Positions 25,404 to 36,065 of a DNA stretch of 64,000 bases are shown here, in pieces. The notes under the pieces were generated by a model, which worked only from the letters and a program-made list of their open reading frames with translations, made no database searches and was not told the origin of the DNA. This DNA is from Schistocerca nitens. Lineage: Eukaryota; Arthropoda; Insecta; Orthoptera; Acrididae. How positions within the stretch are numbered: the stretch's first letter is position 1; every line of letters begins with the position of its first letter. The translations under genes and the position numbers were made by a program. Location of the stretch: NCBI RefSeq assembly GCF_023898315.1, contig NC_064621.1, positions 15,994,501-16,058,500 on the forward strand, given 5' to 3'.

Positions 25404-25444
25404 CCGGCCGGGGTGGCCGAGCGGTTCTAGGCGCTACAGTCTGA
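25404..25444 (+). mobile_element. truncated SINE head (type-2) abutting the LTR-like repeat
   Basis: ggccggggtggccgagcggttctaggcgct matches the first 40 bases of the type-2 SINE head (compare 28528). It then stops without B box or body, and the LTR-like repeat begins. Confidence 0.7.
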
Positions 25445-25445
25445 C

Positions 25446-26330
25446 TCCCTTGCAATTAAGCGTTGTTCACTGTGTTGGCCGCCACACTTATTGTGCGGTG
25501 TGAACGGACAGAGTTATAGTTAAACGCCTGCAAGCGAATTTTTGAATGGCATCGCGGTGGACTGGTTATCTGACCGGTGTACCACGCCAATAGTTGGACT
25601 AGGTGCGGAGTCCTTGACTTCATCAAGGCCTAGTGAGAGTTTGATTGGCAAAGGTCAATCCAGATACAACGTGAGTTATCTTATTTGTCAGCAGCGAGAG
25701 GCGCAGACAGCAGTCATCGCAGCTTATGGTATTGTGCGCTACAGCTCTTGCGAGCCCCATATTTCCTCCACAACAGTACAGTTCACTGCATTTCACATGC
25801 GACAGCCTCGACCGTACCAAGCAACATTCTAACAGATAATTATTCAAGTTGAATAGGCGCGGCTCTCAGCCATTCTGCCAATAACAATCTTAAGCTTTGT
25901 ATAGAAATTTCATTAACGAATCCTATCCTTGAGAGGTAACTTCAAATTCCAAAAAGAACCCGGAAATAACTTGTTCAGTTCATAACTAAAAGTGCTATTG
26001 TGATTTCTCAGAATTTTTGCAAAAGAAATAATAATTTTCGTTAGTTTCATGTTTTTATTACACTAACTAGCACTACTTCAGTACCCAAGTATCCCACTAG
26101 TTACGTAAGAAATTTTGTGAATTTTTGTGTCATTTCCTTACAGCGGACGACTCCAGAAGATATTTATTGCTGGAAGTTTTTCAGGCATTTCTCTTTAGAA
26201 CGTTAGGAGCGTCTGTCTGACTTCTGTAGTAGTGTGGGGGTGGAAATTGCATCTTGAAGGAGCCACAGGGTAAAGGGTACATCTCAGATTAATCCGTTGC
26301 ACAGAATGACAGAATAGCACCCCCACGCTC
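25446..26330 (+). repeat. LTR-like repeat of a gypsy-type element, copy 1
   Basis: About 860 bases are shared, nearly collinearly, with 38073-38945 (for example ggccgccacacttattgtg, cgagccccatatttcc, tttcttgtcagcagcgag-like words, gcatcttgaaggagccac). It lies directly upstream of a primer-binding-site-like sequence and gag, as a 5' LTR would. The left boundary is cut by a SINE head and the other copy has more sequence upstream, so this copy is probably 5'-truncated. It contains a good 3' splice-like tttccttacag near 26130-26145. Confidence 0.7.
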
Positions 26331-26338
26331 ACAGAAAA

Positions 26339-26356
26339 TGGCGACCCTGCCAGGAT
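26339..26356 (+). promoter_or_regulatory. possible tRNA-Arg primer-binding site
   Basis: tggcgaccctgccaggat starts with TGG and is complementary to a tRNA 3' end of the type ...cagggtcgCCA, close to insect tRNA-Arg. It lies about 20 bases after the end of the LTR-like repeat. The complementarity to a real tRNA of this genome was not checked. Confidence 0.45.
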
Positions 26357-26933
26357 AGGTAAAACAGGTAAGCTACCAGGATAGGAAAGTGTCAGGATAG
26401 TTAGGTATGGCAGGTCGCAGCAGTAGCACTTTGAAGAACTTTCTTTCATGTATTAAATAGCTATTTGCAAAGATTGGGGTCAGAATAGATACAAATAGTG
26501 AAGAAAGCAGAATTGTAGGGAAAAGTGCATGTGGTATTCTATTGGAAAATTTTGCATTTTTTAACGAATTTTGTGTTGCTGCTAGGGCATAGGATTTTCA
26601 GGTGATAGGCACAAACGCAGTGTGACGCAGTGCCGTATAACTTAGAATTAAGAAATAACGTTTTTCTCCCTTTGCAAGCGCACAGGTGGATATTGGAGAC
26701 TGTAGCAGAGCAGACAGAACATTAGCCGAGAAGTCACGATGTTGTTGTTGTTGGTTCAACCAACTGGTAAGTGGTCATACAGTTTTGTAGATAGGGTTGT
26801 GGTGTGTTGAAAGAATTTCCACGTTAACGAGAGCACAAGCCAAAAGGTTACGTGAGATACTGCAAGTAGACGAGATGGGGGAGAATCAACCAGATATACA
26901 GCAAGTAAACGAGCGTATTGAGAATAGGACAGA

Positions 26934-27434
26934 AGGTGAACCTGAGAAGTTGCAACAAGTCCACTAAAGAGACAGCTTACACTACACTCGTTCGTCCTCT
27001 GTTCGAATATTGCTGCGCAGTGTGGGATCCTCACCAGGTGGGATTGATGGAGGACATCGAAAGGGTGCAAAAAAGGGCAGTTCGTTTTGTATTATCACGT
27101 AATAGGGGAGAGAGTGTGGTAGATATGATACGCGAGTTGGGATGGAAGACATTAAAGCAAAGACGTTTTCCGTCGCGGTGAGATCTATTTACGAAATTTC
27201 AGTCACCAACTTTCTCTTCCGAATGCGAAAATATTTTGTTGAGACCAACCTACATAGGTATGGATGATCATCAAAATAAAATAAGAGAACTCAGAGCTCG
27301 AACAGAAAGGTTTAGGTGCACGTTTTTCCCGCGCGCTCCTCGGGAGTGGAATGGTAGAGAGATAGTATGATTGTGGTTCGATGAACCCTCTGCCAAGCAC
27401 TTAAATGTGAATTGCAGAGTAATCATGTAGATGT
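26934..27434 (+). mobile_element. 5'-truncated LINE 3' end nested in gag
   Basis: A 13-base target duplication, agaataggacaga, lies at 26921-26933 and 27435-27447. The frame 26918-27181 includes TLVRPLFEYCCAVWDPHQ and IERVQKRAVRFVLSR, the C-terminal block following the reverse transcriptase of Jockey/CR1-type LINEs. The 3' end reads gaattgcagagtaatcatgtagatgt, a terminus I recognise from insect LINEs. It is a different family from the LINE at 22329. Confidence 0.88.
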
Positions 27435-28527
27435 AGAATAGGACAGACAGTGAATCAGAGAATAGGACAGTCGGGGAGCTGCAGAATCAGTAGGCTCAGT
27501 TAGACTGAGATGAAATTGAGACAGATCAGACAGATGGGAATCGAAGGGACGAGAACATCGAATTTCCAAAATATGAAATTCCAGTTAGGGCACATACTGA
27601 GCCAGAAATACACAGTCCACGTAGGAAATGGCAAAGGTTAGAAGCGTACGAGCACAGGAAACGCGTTTGTTTGCCGCATATTCAGGGACAGAATACGCGT
27701 CAATACAGTCAATGAACCGGCAGTTAGCTAACGTTCAAAGAGAAGTAGACAGTGAGGAAGAGGGGGAACATTAGGATATACCGAACCTATCGTACACATT
27801 CTAAATATGACCCAACAACAGACAGAATTTTGCGGAGTTACGAGCGCCACGAAAAGGTTTCGTAACAGACGCAACTGTACCTGCAAACACAAGACATACG
27901 CAACAGAGAGGGCAGAATGCGGAGTTGTTTGCGCCATGTAATGGTTCAGTGACAAACGCAACTAGTCCTCAACACAGACAGAACGGGTTATTGTTGTTAT
28001 CGAACTTAGAAACGCCACAGCATAGCCCAGTAAACGACGTAACCGAGTAGAAAACAATAGATCGAGAATACATAGTTCAGCAGAAGGTATTGTTACAGGA
28101 CAGGACACGATCATTGAGATGTTACAAAAAACGCTAGTATGACGACACAGAATCAGGATATTAATACACAGGTGACGAACAAGATTACACAGATAACAAA
28201 ACAGTATCAGGAATTGAAACAGGAATTGAAACAGAATAATCAGAACTTGAGACAAGAGATAAAGACACAGATTCAACAGGTCAAAATTCAGATGGAAGAA
28301 GGGATCGCTAGAATTGATAATCAGATCACTCAGATAAACAAAGACGCGAAATAATCTAGAGAAAGAATTCAGGTACTAACACAAGGTCAGCAGCAATTAC
28401 GCACTGACGTGGACAAGGTCCAATTGGACATCGTAAACGTTGACAAAAAGGTGGAACGTTTTACGAAAAAAGCCTCTCGAACAGCAATACAAACTTCGGG
28501 AGAACAAGCAATTCAAAGCAAGGTCGC

Positions 28528-28721
28528 CGGCCGCGGTGGTCTAGCGGTTCTGGCGCTGCAGTCCGGAACCGCGGGACTGATACGGTCGCAGGTTCGAATC
28601 CTGCCTCGGGCATGGGTGTGTGTGATGTCCTTAGGTTAGTTAGGTTTAAGTAGTTCTAAGTTCTAGGGGACTTATGACCTAAGATGTTGAGTCCCATAGT
28701 GCTCAGAGCCATTTGAACCAT
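28528..28721 (+). mobile_element. tRNA-headed SINE, type-2 head, nested in gag
   Basis: A perfect 16-base target duplication, ttcaaagcaaggtcgc, lies at 28512-28527 and 28722-28737. The head has ggtggtctagcggttctgg and ggttcgaatcctgcc. The body and 3' end are the same as in the type-1 copies (gttagttaggtttaagtag ... gagccatttgaacca). Confidence 0.95.
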
Positions 28722-30184
28722 TTCAAAGCAAGGTCGCAAAGGTTGCACTGAAAAAATATGATCAGGGGATCAATAAAATAGAACTTAAAAACAAAGATCA
28801 GTTTGAAAAGCTTCGAACAGAGTTGATACAAACTATCGAAGAAAAGATCGAGACCGATTACAACTGTAGCGAAACAACGGACACGAACACGCGCCGTCTA
28901 AGGACGTTCAAGTAGAACCAAGGCTAGACGTAACACTCGCTCAGAAATCGAAACAGAAATGCCCGATTAAAGTAATACATGACATGCTACAGTACCAGGC
29001 ACAGTATCTAGAAAAACGCAACACATACATTCAGCCGATACTAATCGAAAGACAGGCAACTACACCAGTAAATCCAACGACACAACATAATAGCAGCACA
29101 GGTACTATACCGCGAACGACGAGAGTAGAAACACACGAACAACACTTTTGTTCACCAATGATACGATATGACGCGGATATTGGTCAGGAAATTGATAATA
29201 GGCAGACAGGCAGTAGATTACCAGAAAATAAACACGACGACACAAGCAGTGGCAGATTATTTGAGTCCATGAATCAGCCACAAACCGGATTTATGAGTAG
29301 ATATGATACAGGCCACTTCCTTACAGTTAGAAAATTTCAACATTTCAAGGAAGAAAGCGGTAGCTTGCATGCACGCACATTCATCGATCAGTTTGAAGTA
29401 GGCTTACCAAACCACTGGAACGTAGCTCACAAACTTGACTTCATTTGTGCACACATGTCAGAGACAGTAGCAGAGGTGATGCAAAAGATCGCGGCTACCT
29501 GTACGTCTTACCTACAGTTCAGAACAACCTTTCTCGAAATATATTGGTCCAAAGAGGCGCAAAACAAAATTAAATACGAGTTACTTCAGATGACACCATA
29601 TGAAAACTCAGGAGAGAAAAGCGTGGTAAAATTCTTTGATACAATGGACAAAAAGAATCAATGCCTAGACAAACCGTACAGTAACGGAGAGCTGATATGT
29701 CTATGTAGAATGAAATTACCGGTAAAGTATCAACAGGCGACAGTAGGGAAAAGTGAAAATACCGAAGAATTCAAAGAGGTTTTAAGGGAAATTTATGTTT
29801 AAAGAAAAAGAAAAATGAAAGGAAAGGGAACAGCAAAAGGAGAGGACTAGGAACGAATATTCCAATAGTAATAACCGTAATCCTAACAGACAAGGACAGT
29901 GGCACAATGGAGACAACTGACATAGAAACGATAACCAGAATAATTGGTACCGAATTAGGAACGGTAATGGACACTCATACAGTGGCGGATATGGGTTTAG
30001 GAATCAAAATGCCAACGGTCAAGGGTACTTTGAAAGAAGTCACGATGTCAGAAACAGCAACTGGCGAGACCAGGGCGCGAATAATTACCGAGGAAACTAT
30101 GGTCCACAGAGACAAGAACAACACAGCAAAGAGAAACCAGATGTAGAAGTTAGGCCACCGAATACGGCAAAACGTAAAGATTGA

Positions 30185-30431
30185 CGTAAAAAAAGAGGAA
30201 GAGGATAGGCAAACTAACGTCCACCCTATCTTATACTAACAACTAAATAAAAGTTAAATTAAGAATCAACAAAATAACACATTAATTAAAAGAAGAAAAA
30301 AAGGGACACAAAACAGACTAACAATTTCTTGTAGTATTGAGCATCCTGCAACATGCACACAAACAAGAAATGACACACAACCAATAAAACCAATAAAAGA
30401 ATGAAGAAGTGGTAGGACATAATTAGAATAA

Positions 30432-30433
<2 letters not shown>
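30185..30433. other. A-rich spacer after gag
   Basis: Contains aaataaaag and long A-rich runs. No polymerase gene follows gag, so the element is deleted here or replaced by the next insertion. Confidence 0.5.
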
Positions 30434-30481
<48 letters not shown>

Positions 30482-30490
30482 ATTATTATT
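30434..30490. repeat. (TA)n then (TTA)n microsatellite
   Basis: A TA run of about 44 bases is followed by a short tta repeat. On the minus strand this is the direct 3' continuation of the LINE fragment at 30491-31318 and is probably its simple-repeat tail. Confidence 0.9.
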
Positions 30491-31316
30491 CACGTTTGGG
30501 CCCTACTGGACCACGCGAAGTACAATCACGGGGCATTCAGTTATTTTCTTTTAGACTTTCTCTCTGCCCAAATTGTTTTCATTCTCTCGGAATGAGCTCT
30601 TTTCCTTTCATCAGACCATGTGGTTCCAGTTTTCTTTGGTTTTTCAGCTTGACCAACTACCCAGTCATGAATTTTTTGCCTAAATAATTTTCTGTCTTGA
30701 ATTTCATCTTGTTTTATATATGCCTCTTTCATGTCCTCTTTTATAGCAGCAATCCATTTTATTGTCTCAAATTTAGCTTCGATTTTCGTAGAATTCCACT
30801 ACTTGTTTAGTTAGTCTGGTAGCATCCATTCTTTTAATATGCCCATAAAATTTTAATCTGCGTTTTTTCATATCAGAATATATGCTGGTGTATTGTTGAA
30901 TTTCACTATTTGCTCTTAGCCTGTATGTTCCTTCTTCAGTATATTTTGGACCTAGAATTTTTCTGATTACTTTTCTTTCTCTTTTTTGGATTTCTTGAAT
31001 GTCCTTTTTTCTGTTTAAAATTAGCGTTTCAGCCCCATAAAGGCACTCTGGTTTTATGACCGTGTTGTAATGTCTCAATTTAGAGTACCTCGAGAGACAT
31101 TTTTTGTTGTAGATGTCTTTTGTAAGTCTAAAAGCTGTCTCCATCTTTTGACAACGAATTTCATTTCCAATTTTTTCTAGACCAGTCTCTGAGATTGTTT
31201 CACCTAAATATTTGAATTGTGAGACTCTTTTGATTTTGCCATACTTAGTTTCCAAAAGTTTGGGTGCCAGTTTGTTGCTAGTCATATACTGTGTTTTTTC
31301 AAATGAGATTTGGAGA

Positions 31317-31318
<2 letters not shown>
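30491..31318 (-). pseudogene. 5'-truncated RTE-type LINE fragment
   Basis: The minus frame from 31318 reads GLQISFEKTQYMTSNK...YGKIKRVSQFKYLGETI...KLRHYNTVIKPECLYGAETL and MKKRRLKFYGHIKRM. This matches the C-terminal half of the larger RTE at 31369-34821 (HLRYLGEI, KIRHYNTVIKPAVLYASETL, MRKRRLKFYGHLDRL). After a shift near 30780, 30732-30541 supplies the C-terminus (SDERKRAHSERMKTIWAERKSK). The part before GLQISFEK is missing; the sequence stops at a TA repeat. The long frame 31543-30773 includes unrelated sequence beyond 31318. Confidence 0.85.
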
Positions 31319-31367
<49 letters not shown>

Positions 31368-31368
31368 A
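31319..31368. repeat. (TA)n microsatellite
   Basis: About 50 bases of TA with one ttt interruption, between the truncated 5' side of one LINE and the 5' end of the next. Confidence 0.95.
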
Positions 31369-34300
31369 CCCGTGTGAGGTTGATAGATCCTCCATCGGGC
31401 GCCTCCCCAGGTGGCGGATAGGGGAAAGCCTCCCAGATATGGGTGGCACCGAGGAAATCAAATACTCGGGGCGGACCAAAACTATCACATCCTCGAGGAT
31501 AAGTACCCGGAGTAAAAACCGCCGAAACGAAGAAAACTAACACAAAAGCCCAGACACGTCTGTGTGGTAACCACTGGTACTCTGGCCAGCGTCTGTCACC
31601 AATGGTGCGGCTGATACGAGCTCCAGGAACTGAAAATCCCTGGTTCTACCAAACTGGCGCAAGCCAGACGAATTACAAGCATAATGGCAAGTTCACCTAA
31701 AAACAACATTACCCCAGGTGGACGATCCACCCGTCGCAAGACGGCAACCAGGCACTCGGATTCTGGGGGACCTGGAGATGTACTAAAGGGCGAGTCGGAG
31801 CGCTCTGGCAAACTACCCAAGAAAACACACACATACTTTGGCGCCTTCAACATACAGACACTAATACAAACGGGAAAATTACACAATCTAACAACGGAGC
31901 TCACCAGTCAAAAGATCTCGATCCTAGCGCTACAAGAAACAAGATACACGGATTCAGACACAATAGACTACGGAAACTACAGATTCTTCAAGAGTGGAAC
32001 CAACAGGAAAATCGGCAAAGGAGGAGCACTCCTCGGCATGGCCTTAGCAGTAAACAAAAACATCCTGGACTCAGTAAAAGAAGTCAACGCGATCAACAAC
32101 AGGCTCATGACCATGCGAATCAAACACGCCAACAAGAACTACACCCTCATCAACGTACATGCCCCCACGAACGCAGACAACAAGGACAAACCAGAAGAAA
32201 CAGACAAATTCTGGGACAAACTCGAAACCACCCTGGCAAAAATACCCCAAGACAACGCGAAAATTCTACTCGGCGATTTCAACGCACAAATCGGCAGAGA
32301 AAAACGCTACAGAAAAACAGTAGGAAATTTCCCTGCACACAAATTCACCAACAAAAACGGCACCAGACTGATCGAACTCTGCCAGCAAAACAACCTCAAA
32401 ATCATGTCAACCTCCCTGATGAAAAAGCCCAAGAAACAAAAGACGTGGCGATCACCAGTCCACTCACTAGGCGAATTCCAGATAGATCACGTGGCAATCT
32501 CCTATGACTACCAGAAAGAAATCCACGACGTCCAAGTGAGAAAAGGCACCAACATAGATTCGGACCACTACCTAACAAGAATCAAAATCAAACTCACACC
32601 AAGAAGACAACACAAAAAGAAATTGACCTCACCGAAATTTGATACAAGAAAGATCAGAGAATCGAACATCACAGAACACTGGGAAAAACAAGAGGCGAAA
32701 GATTGGACCAGCTTTAAACAAAAAATTGTGAACACAGCCAAAGAACTGATCCCGCTGACTAGAAAACCCAGGCACCCTTGGTGGAACACTACCTGCGAAA
32801 TCGCCCTACAAAATCGAAGAACAGCTTTCACAAACTACAACAGGAACAAAACACAAGAAACACAGGACAACTTCTATGAAATTCGAAGACAAACATCGAA
32901 AACAATAAGACAAGAGAAACGCAAATACATAAACGATCAGCTAAACTCCATCGAAGAGGACTTCAGAAATTTCAACACACGGGATTTCCACAGGACGTTC
33001 GCCAACCAAGTCAAAGGATACTCACCACAGAACCTCTGCTTCAGAAAAGAAGACGGAAAACTGGCACTTACCAACAAAGAACTGTGAAGAGCTCGCGAAG
33101 TACTTTTCAAAATTACTAAATTGCCCGGAACCTAACTCAACCTTCGAACCCCGAGAACCGGCCAACGCACCGGAAGACTCACCATCACCAACGAAAGAAG
33201 AAATCCTCCACTGCATAAAGAAACTGAAAAACAACAAGGCAGCCGGTGAAGACGGAATAACGGCAGAACTGCTGAAGAACCTAGGACCAAACTCGCTAAA
33301 CGAAATCACACAAATCATACAGAACACCTGGACAACCGAAATCATACCTGACGACTGGAAGACCGCACTCATTCACCCGCTACACAAGAAAGGTGACAGG
33401 ACAGACACAAACAATTATAGAGGAATTTCCCTGCTACCGGTCATCTACAAAATTCTATCAACCTGCCTTCTCACCAGATCGCAAGGACAACTGGAACTCG
33501 CCATCTCGGAATACCAAGCGGGTTTCAGACCCAACAGAGCCTGCCCTGAACAAATCTTCAACCTGAAATCAATCATAAAATCCCACATGACAAGCCCCAA
33601 AAAAATCATCTGCACTTTCGTCGACTTCAAAGAGGCTTACGACTCGATCGACAGAAAGTCCCTCATCCAAATCCTCAGAGAAAAAGGCCTAGACCAAAAG
33701 ACCCGAAGACTAATCGAACAGACACTAACCAATACAAAATCCAAAGTCAAATTCATGGGCGAAATCTCGGACCCCTTTGAAATCCACACTGGCCTAAGAC
33801 AAGGAGATGGACTATCCCCGCTATTGTTCAACATCGTCCTGGACAAAGTAATGAGCGAATGGGAAGCTGAAGTCAGGAGACAAAACACCTGGAGACCAGT
33901 CACATTAGGAAGGAAAAGACTGGAAATCCCTTACCTAGCATTCGCAGACGACCTAGCGATACTGACCTATGACCCAACATCAGCAAAAACACAGATCGAA
34001 ATCCTGAAAGAATGCGCCGAGAAAGTCGGCCTACAAATCTCTTTTGAAAAAAACGCAAGTCCTAACAAGAGAAGGCGACGACATCACAACCAAGTACGGC
34101 AAAATTAAAGGGGTCACACACCTCAGATACCTAGGCGAAATCATCGAACCGACCGGAACAGAGAAACTGGCTTACGAAGACAGACAACAGAAGACACGGA
34201 AATCACTAGGCATGGTACGAAACGTCTACAACAAACAATGCATTTCCAGAAACACCAAGATCAGACACTATAACACAGTGATCAAACCCGCCGTACTGTA

Positions 34301-34819
34301 TGCCAGCGAAACACTAGCACTCAACAGGAAAATCAAAATTGAAGAAATCAAAAAAGAAGAACGCAAAATCATGAGGAAAATTATAGGAGGAAGACCCACA
34401 CCAGATGGCTACAGACTACAGAAGAAAACAGTAGAAGCATATTCGAACATCGAGAACGATATGAGAAAAAGGCGCCTTAAATTCTACGGACATTTAGATA
34501 GACTCCCTGAAACAAGACTCACCAAGAAAATTCTAGAACACATCAAGACACTTAAAGTCTCGACACCCTGGATGGAAGGAGTCCGAAAAGACCTACAAGC
34601 AATTGGCACCACAAACACCACAGACAGAAGCACCTTCCGAAAACACATAGACAATTGGGAAGTAAAGTCAGAAGCGCTAAAACAGCGGACCAAACAAGAA
34701 TGGTCTGAGGAGAGAAAAGAGGCCCTCTCCAAGAGAATGAAGGAGTACTGGAAGGACAAGAAGAACAAGCCTTCAAAGTCATAAGCTGAACGATTTCCTT
34801 TTAGGGAAAATTCGCCAAC

Positions 34820-34821
<2 letters not shown>
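31369..34821 (+). mobile_element. nearly full-length RTE-type LINE
   Basis: It has a 5' untranslated region of about 315 bases, an endonuclease and reverse-transcriptase coding region, and a short 3' end, bounded by TA microsatellites on both sides. Its codons are rich in ca-ending words (aaacacaacaa...), unlike the AT-rich surroundings. Confidence 0.85.
31684..34784 (+). pseudogene. RTE endonuclease-reverse transcriptase with two frameshifts
   Basis: This polyprotein would nick target DNA and copy the LINE RNA there. The first frame (31684-33087, 467 codons) holds an AP-type endonuclease: FNIQTL (N about 56), LQETRY (E about 85), LLGDFNAQIG (about 195-204), FQIDHV (about 265-270) and DSDHYL (about 292-297). 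A 2-base deletion near 33085 closes it. The reverse-transcriptase frame (about 33085-34050) shows CTFVDFKEAYDSID (motif A), RQGDGLSPLLFNIVL (motif B) and the catalytic FADD at 33941-33952. An extra A in the run at about 34048-34054 shifts the frame again. The C-terminal part continues to a stop at 34784. Otherwise no stops occur, so the copy is young but inactive as read. Confidence 0.88.

Positions 34822-34902
<81 letters not shown>
34822..34902. repeat. (TA)n microsatellite, about 80 bases
   Basis: A pure TA repeat immediately after the RTE 3' end, probably its tail, possibly lengthened by slippage. Confidence 0.95.
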
Positions 34903-34903
<1 letters not shown>

Positions 34904-35575
34904 GATAATTTCTGCCACTATCAGAAAATTTTTGCATTATATAAAATCAGAGTTTTTTTGTAAATAACAAATATATGTAAATATTTCTATGCGTCAGAAG
35001 GGCATCGCCACCAACACCAATCACCAGCTCCCTTAATACCAGATGCTTCGAGATAGCGATGGAGAGGGTACAGACATGTTGAGAAAGCAATGAGGGCAAT
35101 AACAACAACATGAAGGCCAACACCACACTGGAAATGCAAGTTGCAACCAGGTTGGACTTCAGGAGAACAACGCACAGGATAGACATTTCATATGTCACGA
35201 CACTGCTACACAACAGAAGAGCGTGGGGAGAGTCATAATACGACAATGAAGGTACAAAAAATTACTAAGATCTACAAACTCATCAAGTTACATTTGGAAA
35301 GGAAGTCAGATCTCACAAATCCTGTATCACTCCAACACTAAAATTCACATATTCCTAGCCCAAGAAGGACAGATGAATGCAAGAAACAAGAGAAGAACAG
35401 AAGATGGGCAGAAGACAGCAAGATACCTTTCTCTCCTATCCTACAAAGCAAATTGCTACAAACGTCTTTCCATAAACTTTGAGGCATGGCAACTGCCACA
35501 ACCACCTCTCCAAAAATAAACCTTGACTCGTCAAACAAATACAAGCGAACGGCAAACAGAATATTAATTAGTACC
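34903..35575. other. unrecognised DNA
   Basis: No TE signature was recognised. Minus-strand frames (34947-35246, 35338-35601) lack motifs. Confidence 0.4.
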
Positions 35576-36065
35576 TGTGGTGTCACCGCCAGACACCACA
35601 CTTGCTAGGTAGTAGCTTTTAAATCGGCCGCGGTCCGCTAGTATACGACGGACCCGCGTGTCGCCACTGTCAGTAATTGCAAACCGAGCGCCGCCACACG
35701 GCAGGTCTAGAGATACTTGCTAGCACTCGCCCCAGTTGTACAGCCGACGTTGCTAGGAAAGGTTCACTGAGAATTACGCTCTCATTTGCCGAGACGATAG
35801 TTAGCATAGCCTTCAGCTAAGTCAATTGCTACGACCTAGCAAGGCGCCATTTATCCTTTGCTATGTATCTAATGAAGCATGTACAGTAACAAGACCAATG
35901 TTCACCAATTGTTGATTAAAGTTAAGTATTCCAGCAGCTACGTACTTTTCTTTATAGCATTCATGAAGTATCCTGTTTCAGACCTCACGCCATCCTGCGT
36001 GAGCTTATAGCGTGCATTTCGGCTTCCTCAAACAACACGGTGTTGGCACTTCTGCCGACACATCA
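35576..36065 (+). mobile_element. solo LTR, about 490 bp
   Basis: It starts tgtggtgtcaccgccagac and ends ggcacttctgccgacacatca, with tacc on both sides (35572-35575 and 36067-36070). Inside are gccgcggtccgctag, ccgagacgatagttagcatag and tgattaaagttaag. I recognise this as a gypsy-type LTR common in Schistocerca, from memory. No internal region accompanies it. Confidence 0.7.

Larger units (their letters stand above)
26815..30184 (+). pseudogene. gag: gypsy-like retrotransposon gag, broken, with two nested insertions
   Basis: These are the remains of the structural protein that would package the element RNA. The frame begins near 26815 (ISTLTRAQAKRLREILQ, start codon apparently mutated from ATG). 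It is interrupted by a LINE (26934-27434), continues with stops and shifts, and forms a Gln/Lys-rich coiled-coil segment at 28139-28527. A SINE (28528-28721) splits it again. The core capsid part is open at 28984-29802 (272 codons) with HARTFIDQFEVGLPNHWNV, KLDFICAHMSETVAEV and the KNQCLDKPYSNGELI block of gypsy gag proteins. After a shift near 29800 an Asn/Gly/Arg-rich tail (NNRNPNRQGQWHNGDN, NNYRGNYGPQRQEQ) runs to a stop at 30182-30184. No zinc knuckle was seen, and no protease, polymerase or envelope follows. Confidence 0.8.

Noticed and set aside
30773..31543. full 256-codon minus frame as one protein
   Set aside because: Codons from 31319 upward read through a TA repeat and the untranslated region of another LINE. 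Only 31318 and below is LINE protein.
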